Positions 1 to 6,174 of a DNA stretch of 16,017 nucleotides are shown here, one piece after another; the stretch's first letter is position 1; each line of letters begins with the position of its first letter. The position numbers and the translations under genes were made by a program. The DNA comes from Bacillota bacterium (lineage in GTDB: Bacteria > Bacillota > UBA4882 > UBA8346). The stretch spans positions 1 through 16,017 of the forward strand of contig JAEZKW010000074.1 of NCBI GenBank assembly GCA_023415375.1. Direction: 5' to 3'. The notes beneath the pieces are model-generated. The model did not search any database. It was not told the origin of the DNA and was given only the letters and a program-made list of their open reading frames with translations.

Positions 1-32
1 TGTTATTTTTTTGATCGGGAACTAATTGCATT

Positions 33-57
33 AAAAAATAGCCCTCAGAAGAGGGTT
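33..57 (-). terminator. Small hairpin with T-run, candidate terminator (minus strand)
   Basis: On the minus strand a 5-bp CCCTC/GAGGG stem with a TTCT loop is followed two bases later by six T. It lies beyond the stronger terminator at 158-193, so it may be a back-up terminator or the end of something outside the window. The stem is short, so confidence is modest. The rest of bases 1-157 is AT-rich, and I see no gene in it. Confidence 0.4.
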
Positions 58-157
58 GGAAAAATATGTATAAAAGAGGATTTAATAAAGTATCTTCGAT
101 ATAATTCCTTTTTGTGGAGATAAAATGATAATATGTGATTATTTCGTGCTTATGAAT

Positions 158-193
158 AAAAAAAGCCCCACCGCCAAATCAGGTGGCAGGGCT
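158..193 (-). terminator. Rho-independent terminator (minus strand)
   Basis: A 12-position stem (bases 164-175 against 182-193) pairs at 11 positions if G-U wobbles are allowed, with a 6-nt loop. On the minus strand it is followed by seven T. It begins 10 bases after the stop codon of the small ORF at 203-442. It therefore closes that ORF and possibly any read-through from the 6S RNA gene upstream. Confidence 0.85.
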
Positions 194-202
194 AATTTTG
201 GT

Positions 203-442
203 TTATTTGTTATGGCAGACATAGATATAGTCTGGTTTAAGTTCTCCATTACCGAAAGCCGCGCTTTCCTCTATTCCCAAGTGTAAATTATGCCATGGGT
301 TATAACTAATTCCGGCTCCAGCGTGGTCCAGATATATAATCCCGTCCAGGTTCCACTTATGCCACTGGATGAATTCGTACCTAATACCTAGCGCGCCATC
401 ATAGTTAAGCTTCCATCTATTTTCATGCTGGAATATGCTCAC
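203..442 (-). CDS. Small orphan ORF, beta-strand-rich, possibly a gene fragment
   Basis: This is a 79-codon open frame starting at GTG, with no convincing ribosome binding site upstream. I do not recognise a family. The protein alternates aromatic and hydrophobic residues with polar ones (for example IRYEF, DGIIYLDHAGAGISY, NLHLGIEESAAF). This resembles consecutive amphipathic beta-strands, as at the C-terminal end of a small beta-barrel, and there is no signal peptide. The frame stays open upstream for about 14 codons (WGFILSSLSYRET...) into the 3' end of the 6S RNA gene before a stop. It may therefore be the tail of a once longer protein. A terminator follows directly, as expected for a transcribed unit. 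Whether it is translated is uncertain. Confidence 0.35.
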   Translation of the reverse strand: MSIFQHENRWKLNYDGALGIRYEFIQWHKWNLDGIIYLDHAGAGISYNPWHNLHLGIEESAAFGNGELKPDYIYVCHNK

Positions 443-464
443 TGTTTCACGGTATGATAAACTG

Positions 465-666
465 GATAAAATAAAGCCCCACTATGCCGTTATGCTGATC
501 GTTACCTGAACCCTGCGCAAGCAAGGTGGGTGTCCTCCTATTTATTTTATGGTTCCGTCTTAAAAAGACGGCATGCCTGCCATAAACAGAGCCGGACTCC
601 CGAGGTAGCTATGTTGGTTCATAACAAAATCAGCTTCATCACGTACAAAGCAGGGTTTTTAAAACT
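465..666 (-). ncRNA. ssrS: 6S RNA (SsrS/BsrA type)
   Basis: 6S RNA binds sigma-A RNA polymerase by mimicking an open promoter and adjusts transcription in stationary phase. On the minus strand the 3' half carries the Bacillota 6S signature GGACACCCACCTTG (about 515-530), followed by AGGGTTCAGG. The ends pair in a long interrupted closing stem: CCCTGCTTTGT (about 645-655) with CATAGTGGGG near 477-487, then GCTGAT with ATCAGC, and GTTA-TGAACC with GGTTCAGGTAAC. A CCGTCTT/AAGACGG apical hairpin sits around 550-570, and the unpaired stretches around it fit the central bubble. The length of about 190-200 nt is normal. A TATAAT at 674-679 suits a start near 666; the 3' end is approximate. As I recall, Bacillus subtilis bsrA also lies close to aspS, which agrees with this location. 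Confidence 0.88.
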
Positions 667-673
667 AATGAAA

Positions 674-679
674 ATTATA
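674..679 (-). promoter_or_regulatory. -10 box TATAAT proximal to 6S RNA
   Basis: A perfect TATAAT on the minus strand lies 7-8 bases before the predicted 5' end of the 6S RNA. No good -35 hexamer is found at 16-18 bp, so this promoter is either weak or helped by other elements. Confidence 0.5.
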
Positions 680-732
680 AACGACTATGACTTTTAATTA
701 CTTGATCAATCCCGGTCAATTGACCTATTTCG

Positions 733-761
733 ATCATACCACAGCTTGAAACAACCTTCAA
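733..761 (-). promoter_or_regulatory. Extended -10 promoter upstream of 6S RNA
   Basis: On the minus strand TTGAAG (756-761) is separated by 17 bases from TATGAT (733-738), with a TGG extension directly before the -10. The start would be near 726, about 60 nt upstream of the mature 6S end, giving a precursor. Two perfect palindromes, GGTCAATTGACC (714-725) and TTGATCAA (702-709), lie at and just after this start. The -35 overlaps an 8-bp hairpin (AGCTTGAA/TTCAAGCT, 743-764) downstream of the aspS stop. Confidence 0.5.
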
Positions 762-779
762 GCTCCAAAGAACGGAAAA

Positions 780-2540
780 TCAGGGTTTTGCATCGACTTT
801 TATGTGTAATTCCCTGAGCTGCTTGTCCGTGACCTCCGACGGCGCACCCATTAATAAATCCTGAGCCTTACTGCTCATTGGAAATGCGATAACTTCGCGG
901 ATATTCGGTTCATTGGCAATCAACATGACCATCCGATCGATCCCGGGTGCAATACCGGCATGAGGTGGGGGTCCGTATTGAAAGGCATTAAACAAGGCCG
1001 GAAATTTCTTTTGAACTTCGTCTGCGGAATACCCGGCGATTTCAAAAGCCTTAACCATAATTTCCGAATCATGGTTGCGAACTGCTCCTGAAGATAATTC
1101 CACACCATTGCAGACAACATCATACTGATAGGCATAGATATCGAGAGGATCCTTACTAAGAAGGGCATCCATGCCGCCTTGAGGCATTGAGAACGGATTA
1201 TGGCTAAATTCGATTTGATGGGTATCCGGATTGACTTCATACATTGGAAAATCGACAATCCAACAGAATTTAAAGACATCTTTTTCAAGCAAATCCAATC
1301 TTCGACCCAGTTCATTTCGAACCTGACCTGCTAATTTTTCGGCTTCAGCCAAATGGTCGGCTATAAAAAAGAGAGCATGTCCTGGTTTTGCACCGGTAAT
1401 ATCGATAATTTCTTTTTTAACCTCAGCGCTCATAAATTTAGCTATCGGTCCATTGAAATCCAAATTATCATCCACTTTAAGCCAAGCTAAACCCTTAGCG
1501 CCAATACTGGTAGCGAACTCAACCATATTGTCGAAAAAGCTTCTCGACTGTGAACTGCAATTAGGCACCGGGATAACTCGTACTGTTCTGTTTAGGAAGG
1601 CCTTAAACTCAGTATTTTTAAAGGAAGCCGAGATATCGTATATTAATAATGGATTACGAAGATCAGGTTTATCACTACCGTATTTCAGCATAGCTTCTTT
1701 ATAAGGAATTCTGACGAAAGGATTGGTCGTTACTTTCCAAGTTGAAAACTCTCCAAAGATCTCGGAGATAACTTTCTCAACGGCAGTGAAAACATCTTCC
1801 TGGGTGGCAAAGGCCATTTCAATATCGAGTTGATAAAATTCACCCGGAGAACGATCGGCCCGGGCATCTTCATCCCGAAAACAGGGAGCGATTTGAAAAT
1901 AGCGATCAAAACCGGAAACCATCAACAATTGCTTAAATTGCTGCGGCGCCTGTGGTAAGGCATAGAATTTACCAGGGTGTACCCTGCTGGGTACCAGGTA
2001 GTCCCGAGCCCCTTCCGGTGATGAACTGGTTAAAATCGGCGTTTGAATTTCCATAAAATTCATGCCGATCATTTTTTGTCGGATGCTCTGGATAATTTTT
2101 GAACGCAAAATAATATTTTTATGTAATTTATCATTTCGCAAATCTAAAAAACGGTATTTGAGTCGCAAGTCCTCCCGGGCTTCACCGGCTAGTGAAAGTT
2201 CAAACGGTAAAGAGTTTCTAACTTTCCCTAAGATTTCAACACTTTCAGTTTTTAATTCAATATATCCGGTTGACAAATTTGGATTTACAGTTTCTTCTGC
2301 ACGTCTGGTTACTGTTCCCAAAACCGAAACTGTCGATTCACGGGGAATCTTGATTACGGCCTCTTTTAACGATTCTTCGTCAACAACCGCCTGTGTGATT
2401 CCATAATGGTCCCGAACATCAACAAAAATAATTCCGCCATGATCCCTAATTGTTTGCACCCATCCGGCAATTCGAACGACTTCTCCAACGTTTTTTTCAG
2501 ACAGCTCCCCACAGTTATGGGTTCGATATTGATGCATCAT
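780..2540 (-). CDS. aspS: Aspartyl-tRNA synthetase, probably non-discriminating
   Basis: Class II synthetase that charges tRNA(Asp) with aspartate in the cytoplasm. It has 586 residues, the normal size for the bacterial type with a GAD insertion. Order: N-terminal OB-fold anticodon domain (about 20-105), class II core with flipping-loop and motif 2 residues (ARDYLVPSR about 178-186, PQQFKQLLM about 199-207, FRDEDARADR about 221-230), GAD domain (about 300-410), and motif 3 (APGIDRMVML about 531-540). In the anticodon domain, RDHGG (His about 34) has His where tRNA(Asp)-specific enzymes such as that of E. coli have Leu; this is the mark of non-discriminating AspRS that also makes Asp-tRNA(Asn). 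The RADRSPGEFYQLD segment differs from the RADRQPEFTQ form of Bacillus and E. coli. ATG at 2540 (or the next ATG at 2537) follows a GAAAGGGG site; the longer open frame to 2567 lacks one. Controlled by the T-box at 2717-3066. Confidence 0.97.
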   Translation of the reverse strand: MMHQYRTHNCGELSEKNVGEVVRIAGWVQTIRDHGGIIFVDVRDHYGITQAVVDEESLKEAVIKIPRESTVSVLGTVTRRAEETVNPNLSTGYIELKTESVEILGKVRNSLPFELSLAGEAREDLRLKYRFLDLRNDKLHKNIILRSKIIQSIRQKMIGMNFMEIQTPILTSSSPEGARDYLVPSRVHPGKFYALPQAPQQFKQLLMVSGFDRYFQIAPCFRDEDARADRSPGEFYQLDIEMAFATQEDVFTAVEKVISEIFGEFSTWKVTTNPFVRIPYKEAMLKYGSDKPDLRNPLLIYDISASFKNTEFKAFLNRTVRVIPVPNCSSQSRSFFDNMVEFATSIGAKGLAWLKVDDNLDFNGPIAKFMSAEVKKEIIDITGAKPGHALFFIADHLAEAEKLAGQVRNELGRRLDLLEKDVFKFCWIVDFPMYEVNPDTHQIEFSHNPFSMPQGGMDALLSKDPLDIYAYQYDVVCNGVELSSGAVRNHDSEIMVKAFEIAGYSADEVQKKFPALFNAFQYGPPPHAGIAPGIDRMVMLIANEPNIREVIAFPMSSKAQDLLMGAPSEVTDKQLRELHIKVDAKP

Positions 2541-2571
2541 AAAGCCCCTTTCATATGATTGTCTCAACTAC

Positions 2572-2690
2572 GGGATTCAAACCCTCGGCTTTAGTCGAAT
2601 GCTTTAGCTCCGCTGTTGCCTTCGGGCTTGAATCCCTGGGTTCTTGCGCCAACCATTGGTTGGCGCAAGAACCCACCGGCTTTCAGCCGG
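2572..2690. repeat. Cluster of palindromic repeats (REP/MITE-like)
   Basis: Three inverted repeats stand side by side. The first is GGGATTCAA (2572-2580) with TTGAATCCC (2628-2636) around a 47-base interior that contains GCTTTAG twice (2588, 2601). The second is a perfect 19-bp palindrome with a 1-base centre (2637-2655 with 2657-2675; core GGGTTCTTGCGCCAACCA). The third is a 6-bp CCGGCT/AGCCGG hairpin (2676-2690). The stretch is more GC-rich than the surrounding leader. It lies between the T-box terminator and the aspS ribosome binding site, so it forms part of the read-through leader. I see no second copy in the window. The architecture suggests a dispersed repeat inserted here. Confidence 0.7.
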
Positions 2691-2716
2691 TTGTAATTGA
2701 GTTGAATAAGAATAAT

Positions 2717-2753
2717 AAAAAATCCCTCACCCTTAAAAATAAGGGACGAGAGA
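2717..2753 (-). terminator. T-box terminator hairpin
   Basis: On the minus strand TCCCTTA pairs with TAAGGG and the stem extends through CTC/GAG, followed by six T (2717-2722). The 5' arm overlaps the CTCGTCCCT half of the antiterminator, so the two structures exclude each other, as in classical T-box attenuation. Confidence 0.92.
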
Positions 2754-3066
2754 TTTACCCGTGGTACCACCCTCATAGAGTTTGCCTTCCCTATTGTCAC
2801 AGATATCAGAGAAACCATCGATATATCCGAATACAAAACAAGTCTTGCATGCTCTACTCGTTTTTTCTTTAACGCTGAAATGCGGATTGGATTATAATTA
2901 CGCCAAACAATAAGCGTACTTTCACCCAATCAGTTCAAAGGTGTTTTTCACTATCAGTGAACCTAAGGGCACTTCCAGTCACGGCGCCCTCTCCCTAAAA
3001 GGAACTGACAGCTACTTTTCCTTATCATTACTTTTGAAATTTAGATTTATGAAAATCGGTTATTAT
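2717..3066 (-). promoter_or_regulatory. T-box leader of aspS with asparagine (AAC) specifier
   Basis: T-box leaders read uncharged tRNA and switch from termination to read-through. The conserved antiterminator AGGGTGGTACCACGGG (about 2758-2773), with tRNA-acceptor pairing bases TGGT, and CTCGTCCCT (about 2742-2750) are unmistakable. In Stem I, AAGG/CCTT and CTGTCAGT/ACTGATAG flank the specifier loop. The loop has AGTA on the 5' side and GAAAAACA on the 3' side (2942-2949). Following the loop-E pattern GAA-A-NNN-A seen in characterised leaders, the specifier is AAC at 2943-2945, which reads asparagine; no aspartate codon fits. The distal GGGCGC/GTGCCC stem is also present. TGGT would pair with discriminator A, or with G by wobble. 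The leader is about 350 nt, and aspS begins 176 bases after the U-tract. Confidence 0.93.
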
Positions 3067-3072
3067 TATTTA

Positions 3073-3102
3073 ATTATACTGAAACTAGTTATCGATAGTC
3101 AA
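3073..3102 (-). promoter_or_regulatory. Sigma-A promoter of the aspS T-box transcript
   Basis: TTGACT (3097-3102) and TATAAT (3073-3078) are separated by 18 bases on the minus strand. The -35 lies 8 bases after the hisS stop codon. aspS therefore has its own promoter and does not depend on read-through from hisS. The start is expected near 3066. Confidence 0.88.
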
Positions 3103-3110
3103 CAAAAAGT

Positions 3111-4379
3111 TCAATGTTTGAATTCCTCTTTTAAAAACTCTTGTAATTTAGCAACGCCAACAGTTTGTTGCTCACTGGTTTCCATTTTACGGATTAGAAT
3201 CTGCTCACTGGCTAGTTCTTCTTCACCAATGACCCCCACAATCGTAGCACCCAATTTATTGGCAAGTTTCATTTGCGATTTCAGGCTACGGCTTTGAAAG
3301 TCGGTTTCTACAATCCATCCGGCTTCCCGTAACTGAATAACCAGTGGGAATACTTTGAATTGGGCCGCCTCGCCTAATGGTGCAAGATAAATATGGGGTT
3401 TAGAATTTCCCTCTGGCAGCAACTTTCTTGAATTGAGCACCATCAACAGGCGCTCCATTCCGGCTGCAAAACCTATCCCAGGAGTCGGATTCCCTCCGCA
3501 TTCCTCGACCAAACCGTCATACCTTCCACCACCGCAAAGAGCATTTTGAGCTCCCAGATCCCCGGCTAATACCTCAAATACGGTCTTGGTATAATAATCA
3601 AAACCACGGACTAATCGTGGATTTAAGCGGTAGTGTATTCCGACAGCATCCAAAAGGTCACGTAGTTGTTGGAAGTGAGAACCGCAGCTCGGACATAATG
3701 TCTCGGTTATCAGCGGTACATCTTCGGTTAAGCTCTTACAGATCGGGCTTTTACAATCGAGTAACCGTAAAGGATTTCGTTCCAGACGGCGCTGACAATT
3801 GGGGCATAACTGTTCGGCCCTTGGTCGCAAGTGCTCTATTAACTTTTGACGATAAAGGGGGCGGCACTCCGGGCAACCGATTGAATTTAAATTGATATCT
3901 AAATCGGTAATTCCAAGTCGTTTATAAAAATTGACCGCCATGGTAATGATTTCAGCATCGACCCTTGGATCCTCACTACCCAGGACTTCAGCACCGAATT
4001 GGACAAATTGGCGAAACCGGCCGGCCTGGGGTGCTTCACAGCGAAACATTGGACCATAGTAATAAAGTTTGCTAATTCCTCCGGAAGCAGCCATATTATG
4101 TTCCAAAAAGGCCCTCACCACTGAAGCGGTACCCTCCGGCCGCAATGTTAAGCTCCGACCGGCCCGATCCGGAAAAGTGAACATCTCTTTTTCAACAATA
4201 TCGGTAGTTTCACCAATACCACGCTGAAATAATTCGGTATGCTCAAAAATGGGAGTTCTTACTTCGGCATAACCATACTCTTGAAAAATTTGTCGCAGTT
4301 TACTTTCTAAATAATACCAGTGATTCAAATCATCAGGCAAAAGATCATATGTTCCTTTAGGGGCATTTATTTGAGCCAA
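3111..4379 (-). CDS. hisS: Histidyl-tRNA synthetase
   Basis: Class II synthetase that charges tRNA(His). It has 422 residues, typical for bacterial HisRS. It begins with the KGTYDLLP segment (8-15) and motif 1. Motif 2 includes LRPEGTASVVRA (79-90) and MFRCEAPQAGRFRQF (111-125). The two histidine-specific signatures RGFDYYT (258-264) and GGGRYDGL (283-290) follow. The C-terminal part (about 328-422) is the anticodon-binding domain. The middle insertion has Cys pairs at about 169/172, 192/195, 209/214 and 229/232, which could bind zinc; such Cys-rich insertions occur in Bacillota HisRS. The start is TTG, preceded by a GAGGCGG-like site 5 bases upstream. I see no terminator after hisS before the aspS promoter. 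Confidence 0.97.
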   Translation of the reverse strand: MAQINAPKGTYDLLPDDLNHWYYLESKLRQIFQEYGYAEVRTPIFEHTELFQRGIGETTDIVEKEMFTFPDRAGRSLTLRPEGTASVVRAFLEHNMAASGGISKLYYYGPMFRCEAPQAGRFRQFVQFGAEVLGSEDPRVDAEIITMAVNFYKRLGITDLDINLNSIGCPECRPLYRQKLIEHLRPRAEQLCPNCQRRLERNPLRLLDCKSPICKSLTEDVPLITETLCPSCGSHFQQLRDLLDAVGIHYRLNPRLVRGFDYYTKTVFEVLAGDLGAQNALCGGGRYDGLVEECGGNPTPGIGFAAGMERLLMVLNSRKLLPEGNSKPHIYLAPLGEAAQFKVFPLVIQLREAGWIVETDFQSRSLKSQMKLANKLGATIVGVIGEEELASEQILIRKMETSEQQTVGVAKLQEFLKEEFKH

Positions 4380-4401
4380 TGAAACCGCCTCGTTTTTTTA
4401 T

Positions 4402-4407
4402 ATTATA
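4402..4407 (-). promoter_or_regulatory. Possible -10 box for hisS
   Basis: A perfect TATAAT on the minus strand lies 22 bases before the hisS start codon. The -35 region at 17 bp is poor and falls inside the hairpin at 4421-4450, so the assignment is tentative. Confidence 0.35.
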
Positions 4408-4420
4408 CTCATATACGAAT

Positions 4421-4450
4421 ACGCGGAAGGTGTTAATCCACCCTCCGCGT
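4421..4450 (-). terminator. GC-rich hairpin between the foldase gene and hisS
   Basis: ACGCGGAAGGTG (4421-4432) pairs with CACCCTCCGCGT (4439-4450) at 11 of 12 positions around a 6-base loop. It lies 23 bases after the stop codon of the foldase gene, where a terminator is expected, but neither strand has a T-run next to the stem. It may act as a weak terminator or a 3'-end stabiliser. Confidence 0.45.
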
Positions 4451-4473
4451 TAGTATCTATCATTTGCTCACTT

Positions 4474-6015
4474 TTATTTTTTAACCGGAGTTGGCTGAGA
4501 AGCAGCCGGTTGAGTTTGATCGGTTTGTCCAGCAGCAGATTGTTTCCGATTCAGACTTTCTTGATATGCTTTATCCTTTTCAGCCTGTTGTTTTTGCATA
4601 TTCGCGATGGCCTGGGTTTCCTGGGATGCTAAGTCCGTCAAATTCCATGAAGTATAGATATCTTTTAACTTTGCATGGGTTTGAATATCATCAGCATGTT
4701 CCTGGCCCCACTTCGCCAAAATCGCTTTTGCTTTGGCCATATTTTGATTGGCTTTGTATGCATTAGCTAAAGCCGCTTGGTACTCAAAATTACCAGTTGA
4801 TACAGCCGGTGCCTTTTTCAAAATACTGATGGCTTTATCGGCTTGTTTTAACTGAATATACACTTGGGAAGCATCGATATAGGTATCAACACGACTCTTG
4901 TAATAGCCTTTCTTTAAAGCTTTTTCATAGGCTTCAGATGCTTCTTGCCATTTTTGTTCACTCATCAACCGAAATGCTCGCAGTCCGGGATCGAGAATTT
5001 CCAATTTGCTGAGAGCTTTACGATTCACTTTTTGCATCCAGTCGCTGTATGCTGGACTTTGTTGCGCTTTCTGAAGCAATAAACCATCTCTCACTTCATT
5101 GTATTTCTCTTTATATTCACTACCTGTCGGTAAACCATGGGCATCAAGCTTAATGATGTGATAACCATACTGTGTTTTAACCGGGGTACTAATTTGACCG
5201 GCTTTAAGAGCTAAAGCGCCGTCGACAAATTCCTTTGCCATACTGTTCTTAAATTGTTCAACTCCCATGGGGCCATAAGTGCCGCCTTTATCTTTGGAAC
5301 CCGGATCATCGGAATACTGTTTTGCGAGGGCAGCAAAATCCTGGCCGCTGGTCGCTTTTTGATAAACCTCTTTTGCCATTTGCAGAGCCTGAGCATCAGT
5401 CCGGGATTTATTGTTTTGATCTTTGAGCCCGATTAAAATGTGACTGACTGTAATTTGATCCAACTGACCCAAAATTTCCGAACGAGAAACACTAATTTTC
5501 AGTTGTTTCGCTTTATAGGAAATAAACTTTTGTTGCTCTAAAGATTTCTGAACCATCTTTTTGAGCTGGCTCTTACTGGTGAGTTGTTGCCGTTCCATAA
5601 AGCTCTGAACTTCTTCTTCAGTGGGCAAGTACTTATGAATCAAATTATTGACTTCGGAACCGCTTACTTTGATCTTGGACTTAACCTTGTCCATTTCCTG
5701 CTGAAATGCAATGTTTTGTACAGCCATATTAATAGCACTGTCACGGATTTGAGCGTCGGAATAAGACATACCGTATTGTGCAAGCTGACTGGCTTGCTGG
5801 CCGGCCTGAGCCATGTAATTATTAAAATCTTCATCAGACACTTTTTGACCGTTGACGCTGATCGAAGGGCCAACATACCTAGTATTTTCTTTGGTCATCA
5901 TCGGAAAACCGATATAGAACACTCCAACCATCATCGCCACAACTAAAACAATAATTACAGGTGCCAATATACGTTTAGCGTAACGACGAATTGACATAAT
6001 CGACATATTACCCAT
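4474..6015 (-). CDS. Membrane-anchored SurA-like parvulin foldase with TPR-like C-terminus
   Basis: Peptidyl-prolyl cis-trans isomerase for extracytoplasmic proteins, related to PrsA and SurA. It has 513 residues. Residues about 16-38 form one membrane segment after a basic N-terminus, with no lipobox, so it is a signal anchor rather than a lipoprotein. Residues 50-185 look like the helical SurA N-terminal chaperone region. Residues 189-290 are the parvulin domain, with VSHILI near 190-195, FAALAKQYSDDPGS about 227-240, GGTYGPM about 244-250 and YGYHIIKL about 283-290. After that, residues about 345-470 form helical pairs resembling TPRs (WQEASEAYEKALKKG, ADKAISILKKA), and the end is a Gln/Ala/Pro-rich tail. 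PrsA normally stops after the parvulin domain, so the TPR-like tail is an addition. ATG at 6015 follows GGGGAGG at 7-base spacing. The promoter is at 6145-6174. Confidence 0.9.
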   Translation of the reverse strand: MGNMSIMSIRRYAKRILAPVIIVLVVAMMVGVFYIGFPMMTKENTRYVGPSISVNGQKVSDEDFNNYMAQAGQQASQLAQYGMSYSDAQIRDSAINMAVQNIAFQQEMDKVKSKIKVSGSEVNNLIHKYLPTEEEVQSFMERQQLTSKSQLKKMVQKSLEQQKFISYKAKQLKISVSRSEILGQLDQITVSHILIGLKDQNNKSRTDAQALQMAKEVYQKATSGQDFAALAKQYSDDPGSKDKGGTYGPMGVEQFKNSMAKEFVDGALALKAGQISTPVKTQYGYHIIKLDAHGLPTGSEYKEKYNEVRDGLLLQKAQQSPAYSDWMQKVNRKALSKLEILDPGLRAFRLMSEQKWQEASEAYEKALKKGYYKSRVDTYIDASQVYIQLKQADKAISILKKAPAVSTGNFEYQAALANAYKANQNMAKAKAILAKWGQEHADDIQTHAKLKDIYTSWNLTDLASQETQAIANMQKQQAEKDKAYQESLNRKQSAAGQTDQTQPAASQPTPVKK

Positions 6016-6041
6016 TAAAATTCCTCCCCTTTATAAATTCC

Positions 6042-6118
6042 AAAAAAAAAATGAGGCAAATACCCATAAAATACTAAGTTGCAAGGGAACCTGTAAATTA
6101 TAGATACGCTTAGTATTT
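6042..6118 (-). promoter_or_regulatory. Structured 5' leader of the foldase gene, possible attenuator
   Basis: Within the leader, AAATACTAAG (minus strand, 6109-6118) can pair perfectly with CTTAGTATTT (6068-6077) across a 31-base loop. About 16 bases after the second arm comes a run of ten T (6042-6051). The stem is AT-rich and does not abut the T-run, so it is not a standard terminator. A shorter AGG-CCC/GGG-CCT pairing closer to the T-run is conceivable. I recognise no known riboswitch. Confidence 0.3.
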
Positions 6119-6144
6119 ATTTACCTAGCAAAAGTACGTTTAAT

Positions 6145-6174
6145 ATTGTACCTAATGTAGACCTAAATGTCAAC
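6145..6174 (-). promoter_or_regulatory. Consensus sigma-A promoter of the foldase gene
   Basis: TTGACA (6169-6174) and TACAAT (6145-6150) are exactly 17 bases apart on the minus strand. The hemZ stop codon (6170-6172) lies inside the -35 hexamer. The predicted start near 6138 leaves a leader of about 120 nt. Confidence 0.88.

Noticed and set aside
125..300. Plus-strand frame beginning ATGATAATATG after a GGAG-like site
   Set aside because: It passes through the terminator hairpin and is antisense to the small ORF. The product looks random.
2591..2929. 112-codon minus-strand frame across the T-box and palindromes
   Set aside because: It lies over the T-box structure and the palindromic repeats, and its translation shows no protein-like conservation. 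The RNA explains the sequence.
3617..3895. 92-codon plus-strand frame inside hisS
   Set aside because: Antisense shadow of a fully conserved HisRS coding region, with no start signals.
5584..5946. 120-codon plus-strand frame inside the foldase gene
   Set aside because: Antisense to the well-supported SurA/parvulin gene, with no ribosome binding site.
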